NCBI GenBank assembly: GCA_021784635.1
Contig: JAJYHS010000134.1
Coordinates: 1-5,146, forward strand
DNA from: a bacterium
GTDB lineage: Bacteria; Bdellovibrionota; Bdellovibrionia; Bdellovibrionales; UBA1609
Reading direction: 5' to 3'
Length of the DNA stretch: 5,146 nucleotides
Shown: piece by piece, positions 1 to 5,146 of the stretch
Numbering within the stretch: position 1 is the stretch's first letter
Layout: every line of letters starts with the position of its first letter
Notes under the pieces: generated by a model
The model's input: the letters and a program-made list of their open reading frames with translations, nothing else
Databases searched by the model: none
What the model was told of the DNA's origin: nothing
Made by a program: the position numbers and the translations under genes

Positions 1-335
1 TATGATACTAAGCCAAATCCAGGAGAGACGTAAAAATCCCAATTTGCTTTTGAAAAATGCGGCCGAATAAAAGCGCCGAAAGTCGTTAACCCGCTGGCCG
101 TGGTCGACCCAGTACTATCGGGGATATCACGAAGATACGCACCCACGCTGTAGTTCATCGAATATCCGTATTCGTAGTCGGCGCCAAGGTCCGCTCCGCC
201 AAGTGCAAATCCTAAGTCGGCGTTAATAGCCGATTGTCCAAGTGGGATACCTCCAGCGTATCCAACAGTCGGCAGAGCAAACAAACCAAAAATCATCACA
301 CACAACGAGCTGTAAATCAAATTTGTTAATCTCAT
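1..335 (-). CDS. Outer-membrane beta-barrel protein, N-terminal part (cut by window edge)
   Basis: The gene reads leftwards and is open to the window edge, giving 111 residues without a stop. Residues 1-27 form a Sec signal peptide: a short basic start (MRLTN), a hydrophobic core about 8-23, and a likely cleavage after GYA at 25-27. The mature part has alternating polar and hydrophobic stretches rich in Gly, Tyr and Phe (about 37-70, 84-92 and 98-111), including YEYGYSMNYSVGAYLRD and TFGAFIRPHF, as in small outer-membrane beta-barrels. The start is supported by AGAGAGG at 340-346, four bases upstream of the ATG. It lies 43 bases downstream of the HiPIP gene on the same strand with no terminator hairpin between them, so the two are probably co-transcribed. 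Its substrate or role cannot be told; porin, adhesin or structural barrel are all possible. The signal peptide is clear, and the barrel assignment rests on pattern only. Confidence 0.8.
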   Translation of the reverse strand, partial: MRLTNLIYSSLCVMIFGLFALPTVGYAGGIPLGQSAINADLGFALGGADLGADYEYGYSMNYSVGAYLRDIPDSTGSTTASGLTTFGAFIRPHFSKANWDFYVSPGFGLVS

Positions 336-378
336 GTTGCCTCTCTATTATTTTATTTAGTTATTGTCGGTACGTGAT

Positions 379-780
379 TTATGACTTCGCATTCCAGTCA
401 TTGCATGAACCATGGGGGCTCACGGCGCAACTGGGCGGCATTAACGCACAAGTGGGAACATTTTTGCCTTGGTTTTTACCGAAGAACATGCAGTTGGCGC
501 AATGTTGCTCTAGTGGCGTCCACGTTTTGCCATTTACAGTCTTGGCCGTTTTGGCAATTTTATGGTTCTTCAAGGCGACGGCAAGATTATTGACATAACC
601 AAGAGCTGCAGCGGGCGCTTTGCAGGACGGTGAAGTTGCCGGCTTTAGCGCTGCAAAAGCTTTTGAATTTGAAAAAAGTTGAAAGAAGGCACCGGCGCCG
701 GCTAAGGCCAGCATTTTTTTAAAGAAATCTCGGCGGTCGGCGGGTGCAACATTATTCGAATCAACGTTCGATTCGTTCAT
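379..780 (-). CDS. High-potential iron-sulfur protein (HiPIP), Tat-exported
   Basis: The 133-residue product is a small periplasmic electron carrier holding one [4Fe-4S] cluster; family members shuttle electrons from the cytochrome bc1 or alternative complex III side to oxidases or reaction centres. Residues 15-44 are a twin-arginine signal (DRRDFFKK, hydrophobic core 23-36, AFA at 41-43), fitting a cofactor inserted before export. The mature part has the family's LGYV at 60-63, whose Tyr packs on the cluster in known HiPIPs, and ligands C94 and C97 (CANC), C111 and C126, followed by NDW. Two features are odd. The residue before the last ligand is Ser125, where the family signature has Trp or Tyr, and there are two extra cysteines, C53 and C118. 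An ATG at 813 would add 11 residues, but AAGGAGGA lies 7 bases upstream of the ATG at 780, and none precedes the longer start. The physiological partner is not shown by the context. Confidence 0.93.
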   Translation of the reverse strand: MNESNVDSNNVAPADRRDFFKKMLALAGAGAFFQLFSNSKAFAALKPATSPSCKAPAAALGYVNNLAVALKNHKIAKTAKTVNGKTWTPLEQHCANCMFFGKNQGKNVPTCALMPPSCAVSPHGSCNDWNAKS

Positions 781-787
781 GAGTGGG

Positions 788-795
788 TCCTCCTT
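788..795 (-). promoter_or_regulatory. Strong Shine-Dalgarno site of the HiPIP gene
   Basis: On the minus strand this reads AAGGAGGA, close to a full anti-16S match, with 7 bases before the ATG at 780. It decides the start, because it would lie inside the coding region if translation began at the in-frame ATG at 813. Confidence 0.85.
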
Positions 796-880
796 CTTAC
801 ATAGGGTTTTCATTTAGTTTTCAACGAGTCTAACGGTTTGATGGGCAGTTGGGTATAAAAAATGTGGCGTGGTATATTGA

Positions 881-967
881 TGGTGGCTCCGGAGAGAATC
901 GAACTCTCACGCCCTTGCGGGCACTGGATTTTGAGTCCAGCGCGTCTACCAATTCCACCACAGAGCC
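881..967 (-). tRNA. tRNA-Leu (anticodon CAA)
   Basis: This is an 87-base type II tRNA reading UUG codons. The acceptor stem pairs GGCTCTG at the 5' end with CGGAGCC at the 3' end, with one G-U pair. The discriminator A73 and an encoded CCA (881-883) follow. The D arm contains GTGGAATTGGTAGAC, typical of bacterial tRNA-Leu. The anticodon stem CTGGA/TCCAG encloses the loop CTCAAAA, giving anticodon CAA at 931-933. The long variable arm has stem GCCC/GGGC with loop GCAA, and the T arm is GAGAG-TTCGATT-CTCTC. All stems close, so it appears functional. It lies 100 bases upstream of the HiPIP start on the same strand. I found no convincing terminator in 781-880, so read-through into the HiPIP gene is possible. 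Confidence 0.98.
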
Positions 968-985
968 ATAAATTACGAAACTTGG

Positions 986-1014
986 TATTTATCAGCTAAG
1001 TCAGCAAGATCCAA
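986..1014 (-). promoter_or_regulatory. Candidate promoter for the tRNA-Leu gene
   Basis: On the minus strand TTGGAT (1009-1014) and TAAATA (986-991) are separated by exactly 17 bases. Initiation near 979 would leave a 5' leader of about 12 bases before the mature tRNA end at 967, a plausible RNase P substrate. Each hexamer matches the sigma-70 consensus at only three of six positions, so the call rests on spacing and place. Confidence 0.35.
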
Positions 1015-1026
1015 CGAATTTGGGAG

Positions 1027-1074
1027 TTGAAATTTTTTCCTATTACGCTATGCGCAAGAATTTGCTACTATGCG
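1027..1074 (+). promoter_or_regulatory. Candidate promoter region of the 484-residue OMP cluster
   Basis: Two overlapping possibilities are seen. One is TTGAAA (1027-1032), then 16 bases, then TATGCG (1049-1054). The other is an extended -10-like TTTGCTACTAT (1061-1071) with hexamer TACTAT (1066-1071) but no good -35. The heptamer CTATGCG occurs at 1048-1054 and again at 1068-1074, two helical turns apart in the same orientation, which could be chance, a doubled -10 or a regulator site. Either start would give a leader of roughly 25-50 bases before the ATG at 1106. Confidence 0.35.
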
Positions 1075-1105
1075 TCGGTTATTCCTTTAGAAGGAGAAAA
1101 TAAAA

Positions 1106-2560
1106 ATGAGAATCTATAGTCGTTTGATTGCCTTGTTGGCAGCCGTAGCATTTTTTTCCGTCGCCAGCTATGCGGCCACCAGCTCGACTTCTTCAACTGG
1201 AGCAAGCACAGTTGCGGCAACAACAACTACGAGCACCGCAACTCCAGCACCGTCAAATAGCGTGACTGCTGATGGCGTTACGGTGACAACTTTGGCCGCG
1301 CCCACGCCAACAACAACGTCGACTACGGCCGCAACTTCAACTAGCCCGGCAGCAACTACGACTGATACAGCGGCTCAAACGACGGCTTCTGCGCCCGCAA
1401 CCACTACGACAACCGACACATCAATAATTTCTAATCCGTCAACTACGTCTATTCCTTCAACAACTCAAATGACGGCAAGTGCTGCGACACCTGCAGTCGC
1501 TGCCCCGACTGTAACGGCTGCTGCTCCACAACAGGTGCCGGCATCGACGGTGGATATGCAAACTCAGCCGACTACAGTTATTGAGGCGGCACCAATAGCC
1601 GAATCGAATGCTGAACAATTACAGCAACTCGAGAAACAGACCGAATTGCAAACAGAACAAAAAATCGAAGACAAGCTTGAGCAAGCGAGAATTGCCGCGG
1701 AAGAGCAGCGGCAACGCGAAATCTTAAACTCAATGAACAAACTTATGCCGGCGATTTCACAAGCGACAACAGCGACGGCGGCTCAGCCAACAGCGGCGCA
1801 AACGCCAACTGCGCCAACCACATCTCCGACCGTGGTTGTTGTAGCTCCTGCGGCGGCATTACCGAACCAAAATACGGCTTCGACGACCAGTCAAAATTCT
1901 AGTGCAAGTGAGACAACCACTCCTCAAGATGTACAAAATATGGTGAAAGAAGATCTGGCTAAAATTGCAAAACCGAAAACTTCGGCGTCTTCATATTACG
2001 TTGGCGCGACGCTTGGCCAAATCAATTATCATCAGTCAAACGTTACCTCGTTTGGCGCATTCATGCTGAGCCTCGGGGAAAAATTTCCGTCGAACGTGGA
2101 TTTGTCGGTTGATTTTGGTTATTCGAATAACAATTTGACTCAAGACGCATTCGTGTTTCAGAACATGGATCAATACACAGCCGGCTTAACCGCACGCTAT
2201 GTTTTCTTTAATGGCAGAATTCAACCAAGCCTCGGTGGAGCGCTGGATTACGTCCGGCGGCAATACTCAGGATTACAAGACACTTTTGGCAACTACTATC
2301 AAAACTACTACAATGGCGGATCAATTGGAAATTTAACATCCGATGCAGTTGACGCCGGTCTTGTGGCCGACCTTGACCTTAAAGTGTCACCGCAATTTTC
2401 GGTGGGGGTTGATTACCGCTACATGATGAACGTCGGCTATAAATACGAGGGTCAAAATATTTTGAATACGGCAGCTTACCGCAATTACAATGGTGGTATA
2501 CCGCCACTTGAGCAGACCAATTACGATTTGACATCGCTCGTGATTCGATATTTGTTCTAA
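1106..2560 (+). CDS. Outer-membrane protein: Thr/Ala-rich segment, coiled coil, C-terminal beta-barrel
   Basis: The 484-residue product begins with a Sec signal peptide (1-23, cleavage after SYA). Residues 24-165 are low complexity, dominated by Thr, Ala, Ser and Pro, probably disordered. Residues about 166-213 are rich in Gln, Glu, Leu and Lys with heptad-like spacing (QLQQLEKQ to EEQRQREI), a likely coiled coil. A second Thr/Ala/Pro-rich stretch runs to about 285. Residues 296-484 look like an eight-strand outer-membrane barrel: YYVGATLGQINY, SFGAFMLSLGEKF, NVDLSVDFGYSN, QYTAGLTARYVFF and others, ending in VIRYLF with the terminal Phe used as a BAM signal. The N-terminal part is far longer than in simple small barrels and could span the periplasm, bind cell wall or be surface exposed; I cannot tell which. 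AAGGAG at 1091-1096 lies 9 bases before the ATG. It is the first gene of a tight cluster with a SurA-like protein. The exact function is not recognised. Confidence 0.9.
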   Translation: MRIYSRLIALLAAVAFFSVASYAATSSTSSTGASTVAATTTTSTATPAPSNSVTADGVTVTTLAAPTPTTTSTTAATSTSPAATTTDTAAQTTASAPATTTTTDTSIISNPSTTSIPSTTQMTASAATPAVAAPTVTAAAPQQVPASTVDMQTQPTTVIEAAPIAESNAEQLQQLEKQTELQTEQKIEDKLEQARIAAEEQRQREILNSMNKLMPAISQATTATAAQPTAAQTPTAPTTSPTVVVVAPAAALPNQNTASTTSQNSSASETTTPQDVQNMVKEDLAKIAKPKTSASSYYVGATLGQINYHQSNVTSFGAFMLSLGEKFPSNVDLSVDFGYSNNNLTQDAFVFQNMDQYTAGLTARYVFFNGRIQPSLGGALDYVRRQYSGLQDTFGNYYQNYYNGGSIGNLTSDAVDAGLVADLDLKVSPQFSVGVDYRYMMNVGYKYEGQNILNTAAYRNYNGGIPPLEQTNYDLTSLVIRYLF

Positions 2561-2563
2561 TTG

Positions 2564-3235
2564 ATGAGATTAGGGAATCGGGCGGCTCGTATTGCCGCCC
2601 TAGTTGTCTTCGTCCTTAGCGTAACTGCTTTTGGAGCGGCTGCTTTTGCAACCGGTTCACGTTTGATTTCGACAAACGCCGGCTGGGTGGCCGGCACTGT
2701 TGTTACGACTCGCGAAGTTTTGCTTAACCGGTTGATTGAAGGTGCATTGTTCCCTAGCGAAAAGCTCCCTGTGCTTCATATTCAACAGGTCAAAAGCTAC
2801 GCGTTCATTCATGAAACAACTTCGGTACTTTTAGAAATCGCTATTGCCAAAGAAGCGGCCGCGTTTGGCGCGACACCCGTTTCAAAAAAGCAATTCAATA
2901 AAAGCGTTAGGCGGGTTGAAAAGCGTTTAAGAAACAACCCTCTGTGGCGCGAGTTATCTCCGACGAACAAAGAGATCAAAGAAATTGTAGAGACTAAATT
3001 GCGCGCGAAAAATTTTTTAAAATTTAAAGTGGATGCGGCGACAATTCCGGTTTCAAATGACGAAGCCAAAGCGTATTTTGAAGCCAACAAATTGAAATTC
3101 GAAAATCTGCCTTTCGCCAATTTTAAAGAGACCATAAAGGCGTATCTCACCAAGCAGCGCGTTGATGCACGTCTTAGGGACTGGTTTGTATCGCTCCGTT
3201 CGAAATATCATATTCGAAACGACTTGGCGGAATGA
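2564..3235 (+). CDS. Periplasmic SurA-like chaperone-fold protein without PPIase domain
   Basis: The 223-residue product has a Sec signal peptide: basic MRLGNRAAR, hydrophobic core 10-28, likely cleavage after AFA (27-29). The mature part is helical and follows the SurA/PpiC N-domain pattern. VAGTVVTTREVLLNRL (42-57) matches the opening strand and helix. VLLEIAIAKEAAAFGATPVS (88-107) matches the second helix and its 'eA...g..vs' turn. VSNDEAKAYFEANKLKF (163-179) matches the segment that usually precedes the parvulin domain. The chain then goes directly to FKETIKAYLTKQRVDARLRDWFVSLRSKYHI (187-217), the family's C-terminal helix. No parvulin (PPIase) domain is present, so a chaperone or holdase role is likelier than proline isomerisation. 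The ATG lies 3 bases after the stop of the barrel gene with no visible Shine-Dalgarno, suggesting translational coupling. A TTG one codon earlier (2561) is a possible alternative start. The fold assignment is by pattern. Confidence 0.82.
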   Translation: MRLGNRAARIAALVVFVLSVTAFGAAAFATGSRLISTNAGWVAGTVVTTREVLLNRLIEGALFPSEKLPVLHIQQVKSYAFIHETTSVLLEIAIAKEAAAFGATPVSKKQFNKSVRRVEKRLRNNPLWRELSPTNKEIKEIVETKLRAKNFLKFKVDAATIPVSNDEAKAYFEANKLKFENLPFANFKETIKAYLTKQRVDARLRDWFVSLRSKYHIRNDLAE

Positions 3236-3684
3236 CGGCTATTGTTACCTTAACCGAACAACACGTCGATTCTTGCTACGAAATCGCGCGAGAGCTCGAG
3301 CAGCATTATCAATATCCGATTGGCGGTAACTGGACGCGCGAAAAAATTCGTGACGAGATTGGCCAGCATCATGGGTTTGGGGTTTATGACGATGACGACA
3401 AGCTGTGCGCGTTTTGCCTTTACCGGCAATTACCTGGTTTCTCTGAAATTATGTTTCTTGCTACGCGGTTAAACTGTCATCGAAAGGGCACGATGCGAGC
3501 CCTAATTAAACATTTGATGAGCCAAATCCGTGAAGATGAAGGAATTTGGCTCGAAGTTCACGCTGAAAACCTAGCTGCGATCCGCTTTTATGAAGCAGTG
3601 GGGTTTGTGAAATGCGGTGAACGCCCACGCTATTATTCGGACGGGGCTCGTGCGCTTGTTTTTGAGTTTAAACACTTGCGCTAA
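3232..3684 (+). CDS. GNAT family N-acetyltransferase, RimI-like
   Basis: The 150-residue product has the length of RimI-type enzymes, which transfer acetyl from acetyl-CoA to amino groups, in RimI the N-terminal Ala of ribosomal protein bS18. FSEIMFLATRL (70-80) is the beta-4 strand. NCHRKGTMRALIKHLM (81-96) is the acetyl-CoA pyrophosphate loop and helix. WLEVHAENLAAIRFYEAVGF (106-125) holds the conserved Asn113 and the likely general-acid Tyr120. RPRYYSDGARALVFE (131-145) resembles the RimI tail. The loop is degenerate: the usual Q/R-x-x-G-x-G/A reads H83-R-K-G86-T-M88, although the central Gly remains. Its ATG overlaps the stop of the preceding gene as ATGA, so the two are coupled. It ends 28 bases before a strong terminator. 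The protein is cytoplasmic, unlike its two exported neighbours. Whether the target is bS18 cannot be told; an unrelated small-molecule substrate is possible. Confidence 0.88.
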   Translation: MTAIVTLTEQHVDSCYEIARELEQHYQYPIGGNWTREKIRDEIGQHHGFGVYDDDDKLCAFCLYRQLPGFSEIMFLATRLNCHRKGTMRALIKHLMSQIREDEGIWLEVHAENLAAIRFYEAVGFVKCGERPRYYSDGARALVFEFKHLR

Positions 3685-3704
3685 GCGGTTGGATTTGCTA
3701 ACAT
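3676..3704 (+). promoter_or_regulatory. Weak candidate promoter before the hairpin
   Basis: TTGCGC (3676-3681), inside the last codons of the acetyltransferase gene, is 17 bases from TAACAT (3699-3704). The latter sits in TTTGCTAACAT, which shares TTTGCTA-NN-AT with the segment at 1061-1071 upstream of the outer-membrane protein gene. Initiation would fall near 3711, just before the terminator-like hairpin. It could serve rimP, but may be chance. Confidence 0.25.
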
Positions 3705-3712
3705 TCCGCGCG

Positions 3713-3742
3713 ATGAGGGCCTGAACAGCCCTCATTTTTTTT
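3713..3742 (+). terminator. Rho-independent terminator after the OMP/SurA-like/GNAT cluster
   Basis: A perfect 8-bp stem, ATGAGGGC (3713-3720) with GCCCTCAT (3728-3735), encloses the 7-base loop CTGAACA. A run of eight T follows at 3735-3742. It lies 28 bases after the acetyltransferase stop and 32 bases before rimP, so it separates the two transcription units. Read-through or attenuation into rimP cannot be excluded, because no strong rimP promoter is visible in 3743-3774. Confidence 0.9.
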
Positions 3743-3774
3743 GAAATAAATGAAATAAAGTGTAGTTAAGATTA

Positions 3775-4281
3775 ATGCTGAGCTCTGAAACGACTGAAAA
3801 ACTAAAGCTATTGGCGAGCGAGCTATGCGCGCGTGAGGGCTGCTATTTATATGCCATAGATGTGCACGGTGCCGCCAAACATCGCGTGGTCCGCATTTTT
3901 GTGGATTGCGATGCGGCTCCAGTTACGGTTGATCAATGTGCCAATATTTCGCAGGCTCTTAGTTTGCGGCTCGATGTTGAGGATTTAGTACCAGGCGGGG
4001 CGTATGAACTCGAAGTTTCGAGCCCCGGATTAGAGCGGGTATTGCGTGAGCCACTTCACTTCGCGAAATCGATTGGCAACAAAGTCAAATTGGTTCTTTG
4101 CGCGCCGCTGCCAGGTGCAGAGAAGTATGGAGTTTCAATGGCGGGGATATTAAAGAGTACGAACGAAGATTCGATTTTTTTGCAAATTAAAGAGGTGGAA
4201 ATAGAAATTCCTTACGAACATATCAAACGAGCTCAAACAGTGTTTGATTTCGATGAAGGTAAAGGCGCGAGGCAACGTTAG
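3775..4281 (+). CDS. rimP: Ribosome maturation factor RimP
   Basis: The 168-residue product is a cytoplasmic factor for 30S subunit maturation. The N-terminal domain shows the family hallmarks: VVRIFVDCD (38-46) followed by VTVDQCANISQALSLRLDVED (50-70), then YELEVSSPGLERVLREP (77-93), the most diagnostic stretch. The C-terminal SH3-like domain follows with GNKVKLVL (101-108) and ends near IPYEHIKRAQTVFDF (145-159). Length is normal for the family. The ATG at 3775 has only a weak ribosome site (TAAG), with A/T-rich sequence upstream and a terminator ending 32 bases before. It is followed after 57 bases by nusA, the usual neighbour in bacteria, and infB would be expected next outside the window. 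The gene is ordinary apart from its weak translation signal. Confidence 0.97.
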   Translation: MLSSETTEKLKLLASELCAREGCYLYAIDVHGAAKHRVVRIFVDCDAAPVTVDQCANISQALSLRLDVEDLVPGGAYELEVSSPGLERVLREPLHFAKSIGNKVKLVLCAPLPGAEKYGVSMAGILKSTNEDSIFLQIKEVEIEIPYEHIKRAQTVFDFDEGKGARQR

Positions 4282-4338
4282 TTGACGGCGCAAATCGTGA
4301 GGTTAGCAATACTATGCCGACGCGCAGAGAGGTAAGCC

Positions 4339-5146
4339 ATGGCCGATAACGTCAATATGTTTTCTGAATTGAGCCGCATCATCGAACAAGTGGGCAAGGA
4401 TAAGGGGATCGATAAGCAAGTTGTTGTCGATGCTGTTGTACAAGGGATGTTGGTCGCCGCACGTAAAAAGTGGGGGACCTACCGTGACATTGAGGCTCAA
4501 TATAACGAAGAAGCCGGCGACGTCGAGTTGTACGAATTTAAAGAAGTAGTTAAGGACGAAGATTTTATCGACGAAGAAGTTGAGATTAAACAAACGGAGG
4601 CGCGTGATCTCGACCCTGAAGCACAAGTGGGCGATTCAATCGGCGTTAAACTTGAAACGGGTGATCTTGGCCGAATTGCCGCGCAAACGGCGAAACAAAT
4701 TATCACACAACGAGTACGTGATGCCGAACGTGATATAATATTTAATGAATTTGAACAGCGCAAAGGCGAAATCGCTTCGGGAATTGCCCGCCGAGTTGAG
4801 CGCGGCGCAATCGTGGTCGATTTAGGCCGTACAGAGGCCTATATCCCTCCGCGCGAACAAATTCCGGGTGAACAATATAAACCCGGTGATCGCATCCAAG
4901 GGTTTATTGCAGATGTCCGTCAAACCACTCGTGGCCCACAAATCATCATGTCACGCGCGGACGAGCGCTACTTGATGAAACTATTTGAAATTGAAGTGCC
5001 TGAAATTTACGACGGGATAGTGCAAATAATGGCCGCAGCTCGTGAACCGGGGCAACGTGCGAAAATCGCGGTAATATCAAAAGATCCTGCGGTGGATCCG
5101 GTCGGTGCATGTGTGGGGATGAAGGGTTCGCGCGTGCAAAACATAG
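4339..5146 (+). CDS. nusA: Transcription termination/antitermination factor NusA (3' part beyond window)
   Basis: The reading frame stays open to the window edge for 269 codons. NusA binds RNA polymerase and modulates pausing, termination and antitermination. The N-terminal polymerase-binding domain spans about 1-140 (SRIIEQVGKDKGIDKQVVVD; VGDSIGVKLETGDLGRIAAQ; AKQIITQRVRDAERD). The S1 RNA-binding domain follows at about 143-206 (GIARRVERGAIVVDLGRTEAY, then QIIMSR). The first KH domain begins near 213 (LMKLFEIEVPEIYDG) and reaches its loop motif GMKG at 260-263 just before the edge. The second KH domain and any C-terminal repeats lie outside. AGAGAGG at 4326-4332 is 6 bases upstream of the ATG. 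The 57-base gap after rimP shows no terminator, so the two genes form one operon. Sequence style, for example DIEAQYNEEAGDVELYEFK, recalls deltaproteobacterial-type NusA, which is my inference. Confidence 0.98.
   Translation, partial: MADNVNMFSELSRIIEQVGKDKGIDKQVVVDAVVQGMLVAARKKWGTYRDIEAQYNEEAGDVELYEFKEVVKDEDFIDEEVEIKQTEARDLDPEAQVGDSIGVKLETGDLGRIAAQTAKQIITQRVRDAERDIIFNEFEQRKGEIASGIARRVERGAIVVDLGRTEAYIPPREQIPGEQYKPGDRIQGFIADVRQTTRGPQIIMSRADERYLMKLFEIEVPEIYDGIVQIMAAAREPGQRAKIAVISKDPAVDPVGACVGMKGSRVQNI

Noticed and set aside
242..598. Plus-strand open frames at 242-598 and 381-593
   Set aside because: They lie antisense to the barrel start and the well-supported HiPIP gene, and show no recognisable domain.
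781..813. Longer HiPIP start at the ATG at 813
   Set aside because: No ribosome site precedes it, whereas a near-perfect AAGGAGGA sits 7 bases before the ATG at 780. The extra residues would also push the Tat motif further from the N-terminus.
881..967. tRNA-Leu as an integration site of a mobile element
   Set aside because: No integrase gene and no repeated 3' tRNA fragment is seen in the window.
1106..2000. Tandem DNA repeat in the Thr-rich coding segment
   Set aside because: Thr and Ala codons are mixed irregularly with no constant repeat unit, so this is compositional bias.
2561..2563. TTG start of the SurA-like gene
   Set aside because: The next codon is ATG, the commoner start, and it gives a normal signal peptide. 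The difference is one residue and cannot be settled from sequence.
2809..3153. Minus-strand open frame
   Set aside because: It is antisense to the SurA-like gene and has no domain or start signal.
4282..4315. TTGACG as a -35 element for a nusA promoter
   Set aside because: No reasonable -10 lies at 16-18 bases; the nearest A/T-rich hexamer is about 20 or more bases away.
4313..4348. Eleven-codon open frame overlapping the nusA start
   Set aside because: It has no ribosome site, is very short, and nothing marks it as a leader peptide.
4312..4763. Two minus-strand open frames at 4312-4626 and 4497-4763
   Set aside because: Both are antisense to nusA, whose frame is unmistakable.

Overview
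This looks like chromosomal DNA of a Gram-negative bacterium. Two predicted outer-membrane beta-barrel proteins, a Tat-exported high-potential iron-sulfur protein (HiPIP) and a periplasmic SurA-like protein all imply a double envelope. Base composition is balanced by eye. The NusA N-terminus and the short SurA-like protein without an isomerase domain resemble what I know from the former Deltaproteobacteria and Bdellovibrio-like lineages. That placement is inference; the envelope type is well supported.

Left part, minus strand (1-967). Reading right to left, there is a complete type II tRNA-Leu (anticodon CAA, encoded CCA), then a HiPIP gene with a twin-arginine signal, then after 43 bases the start of an outer-membrane beta-barrel gene that runs off the window. 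HiPIP and barrel gene are probably co-transcribed.

Divergent gap (968-1105). These 138 bases separate the leftward tRNA from a rightward gene cluster and hold weak promoter-like elements for both directions.

Middle part, plus strand (1106-3742). Three tightly packed genes follow. The first encodes a 484-residue outer-membrane protein with a long Thr/Ala/Ser-rich segment, a coiled coil and a C-terminal eight-strand barrel. The second, starting 3 bases after its stop, encodes a secreted SurA-like chaperone fold lacking the PPIase domain. The third, overlapping by 4 bases, encodes a RimI-like GNAT acetyltransferase. A strong intrinsic terminator ends the cluster at 3713-3742. The spacing suggests that the chaperone-like protein may serve the barrel protein.

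Right part, plus strand (3775-5146). rimP (ribosome maturation factor) and the first 269 codons of nusA form the start of the widely conserved rimP-nusA-infB block, which would continue beyond the window.

There is no sign of a mobile element, CRISPR array, phage or dedicated defence system. The most notable items are the architecture of the 484-residue barrel protein, its pairing with an isomerase-less SurA-like protein, and a HiPIP with an altered cluster-binding motif.
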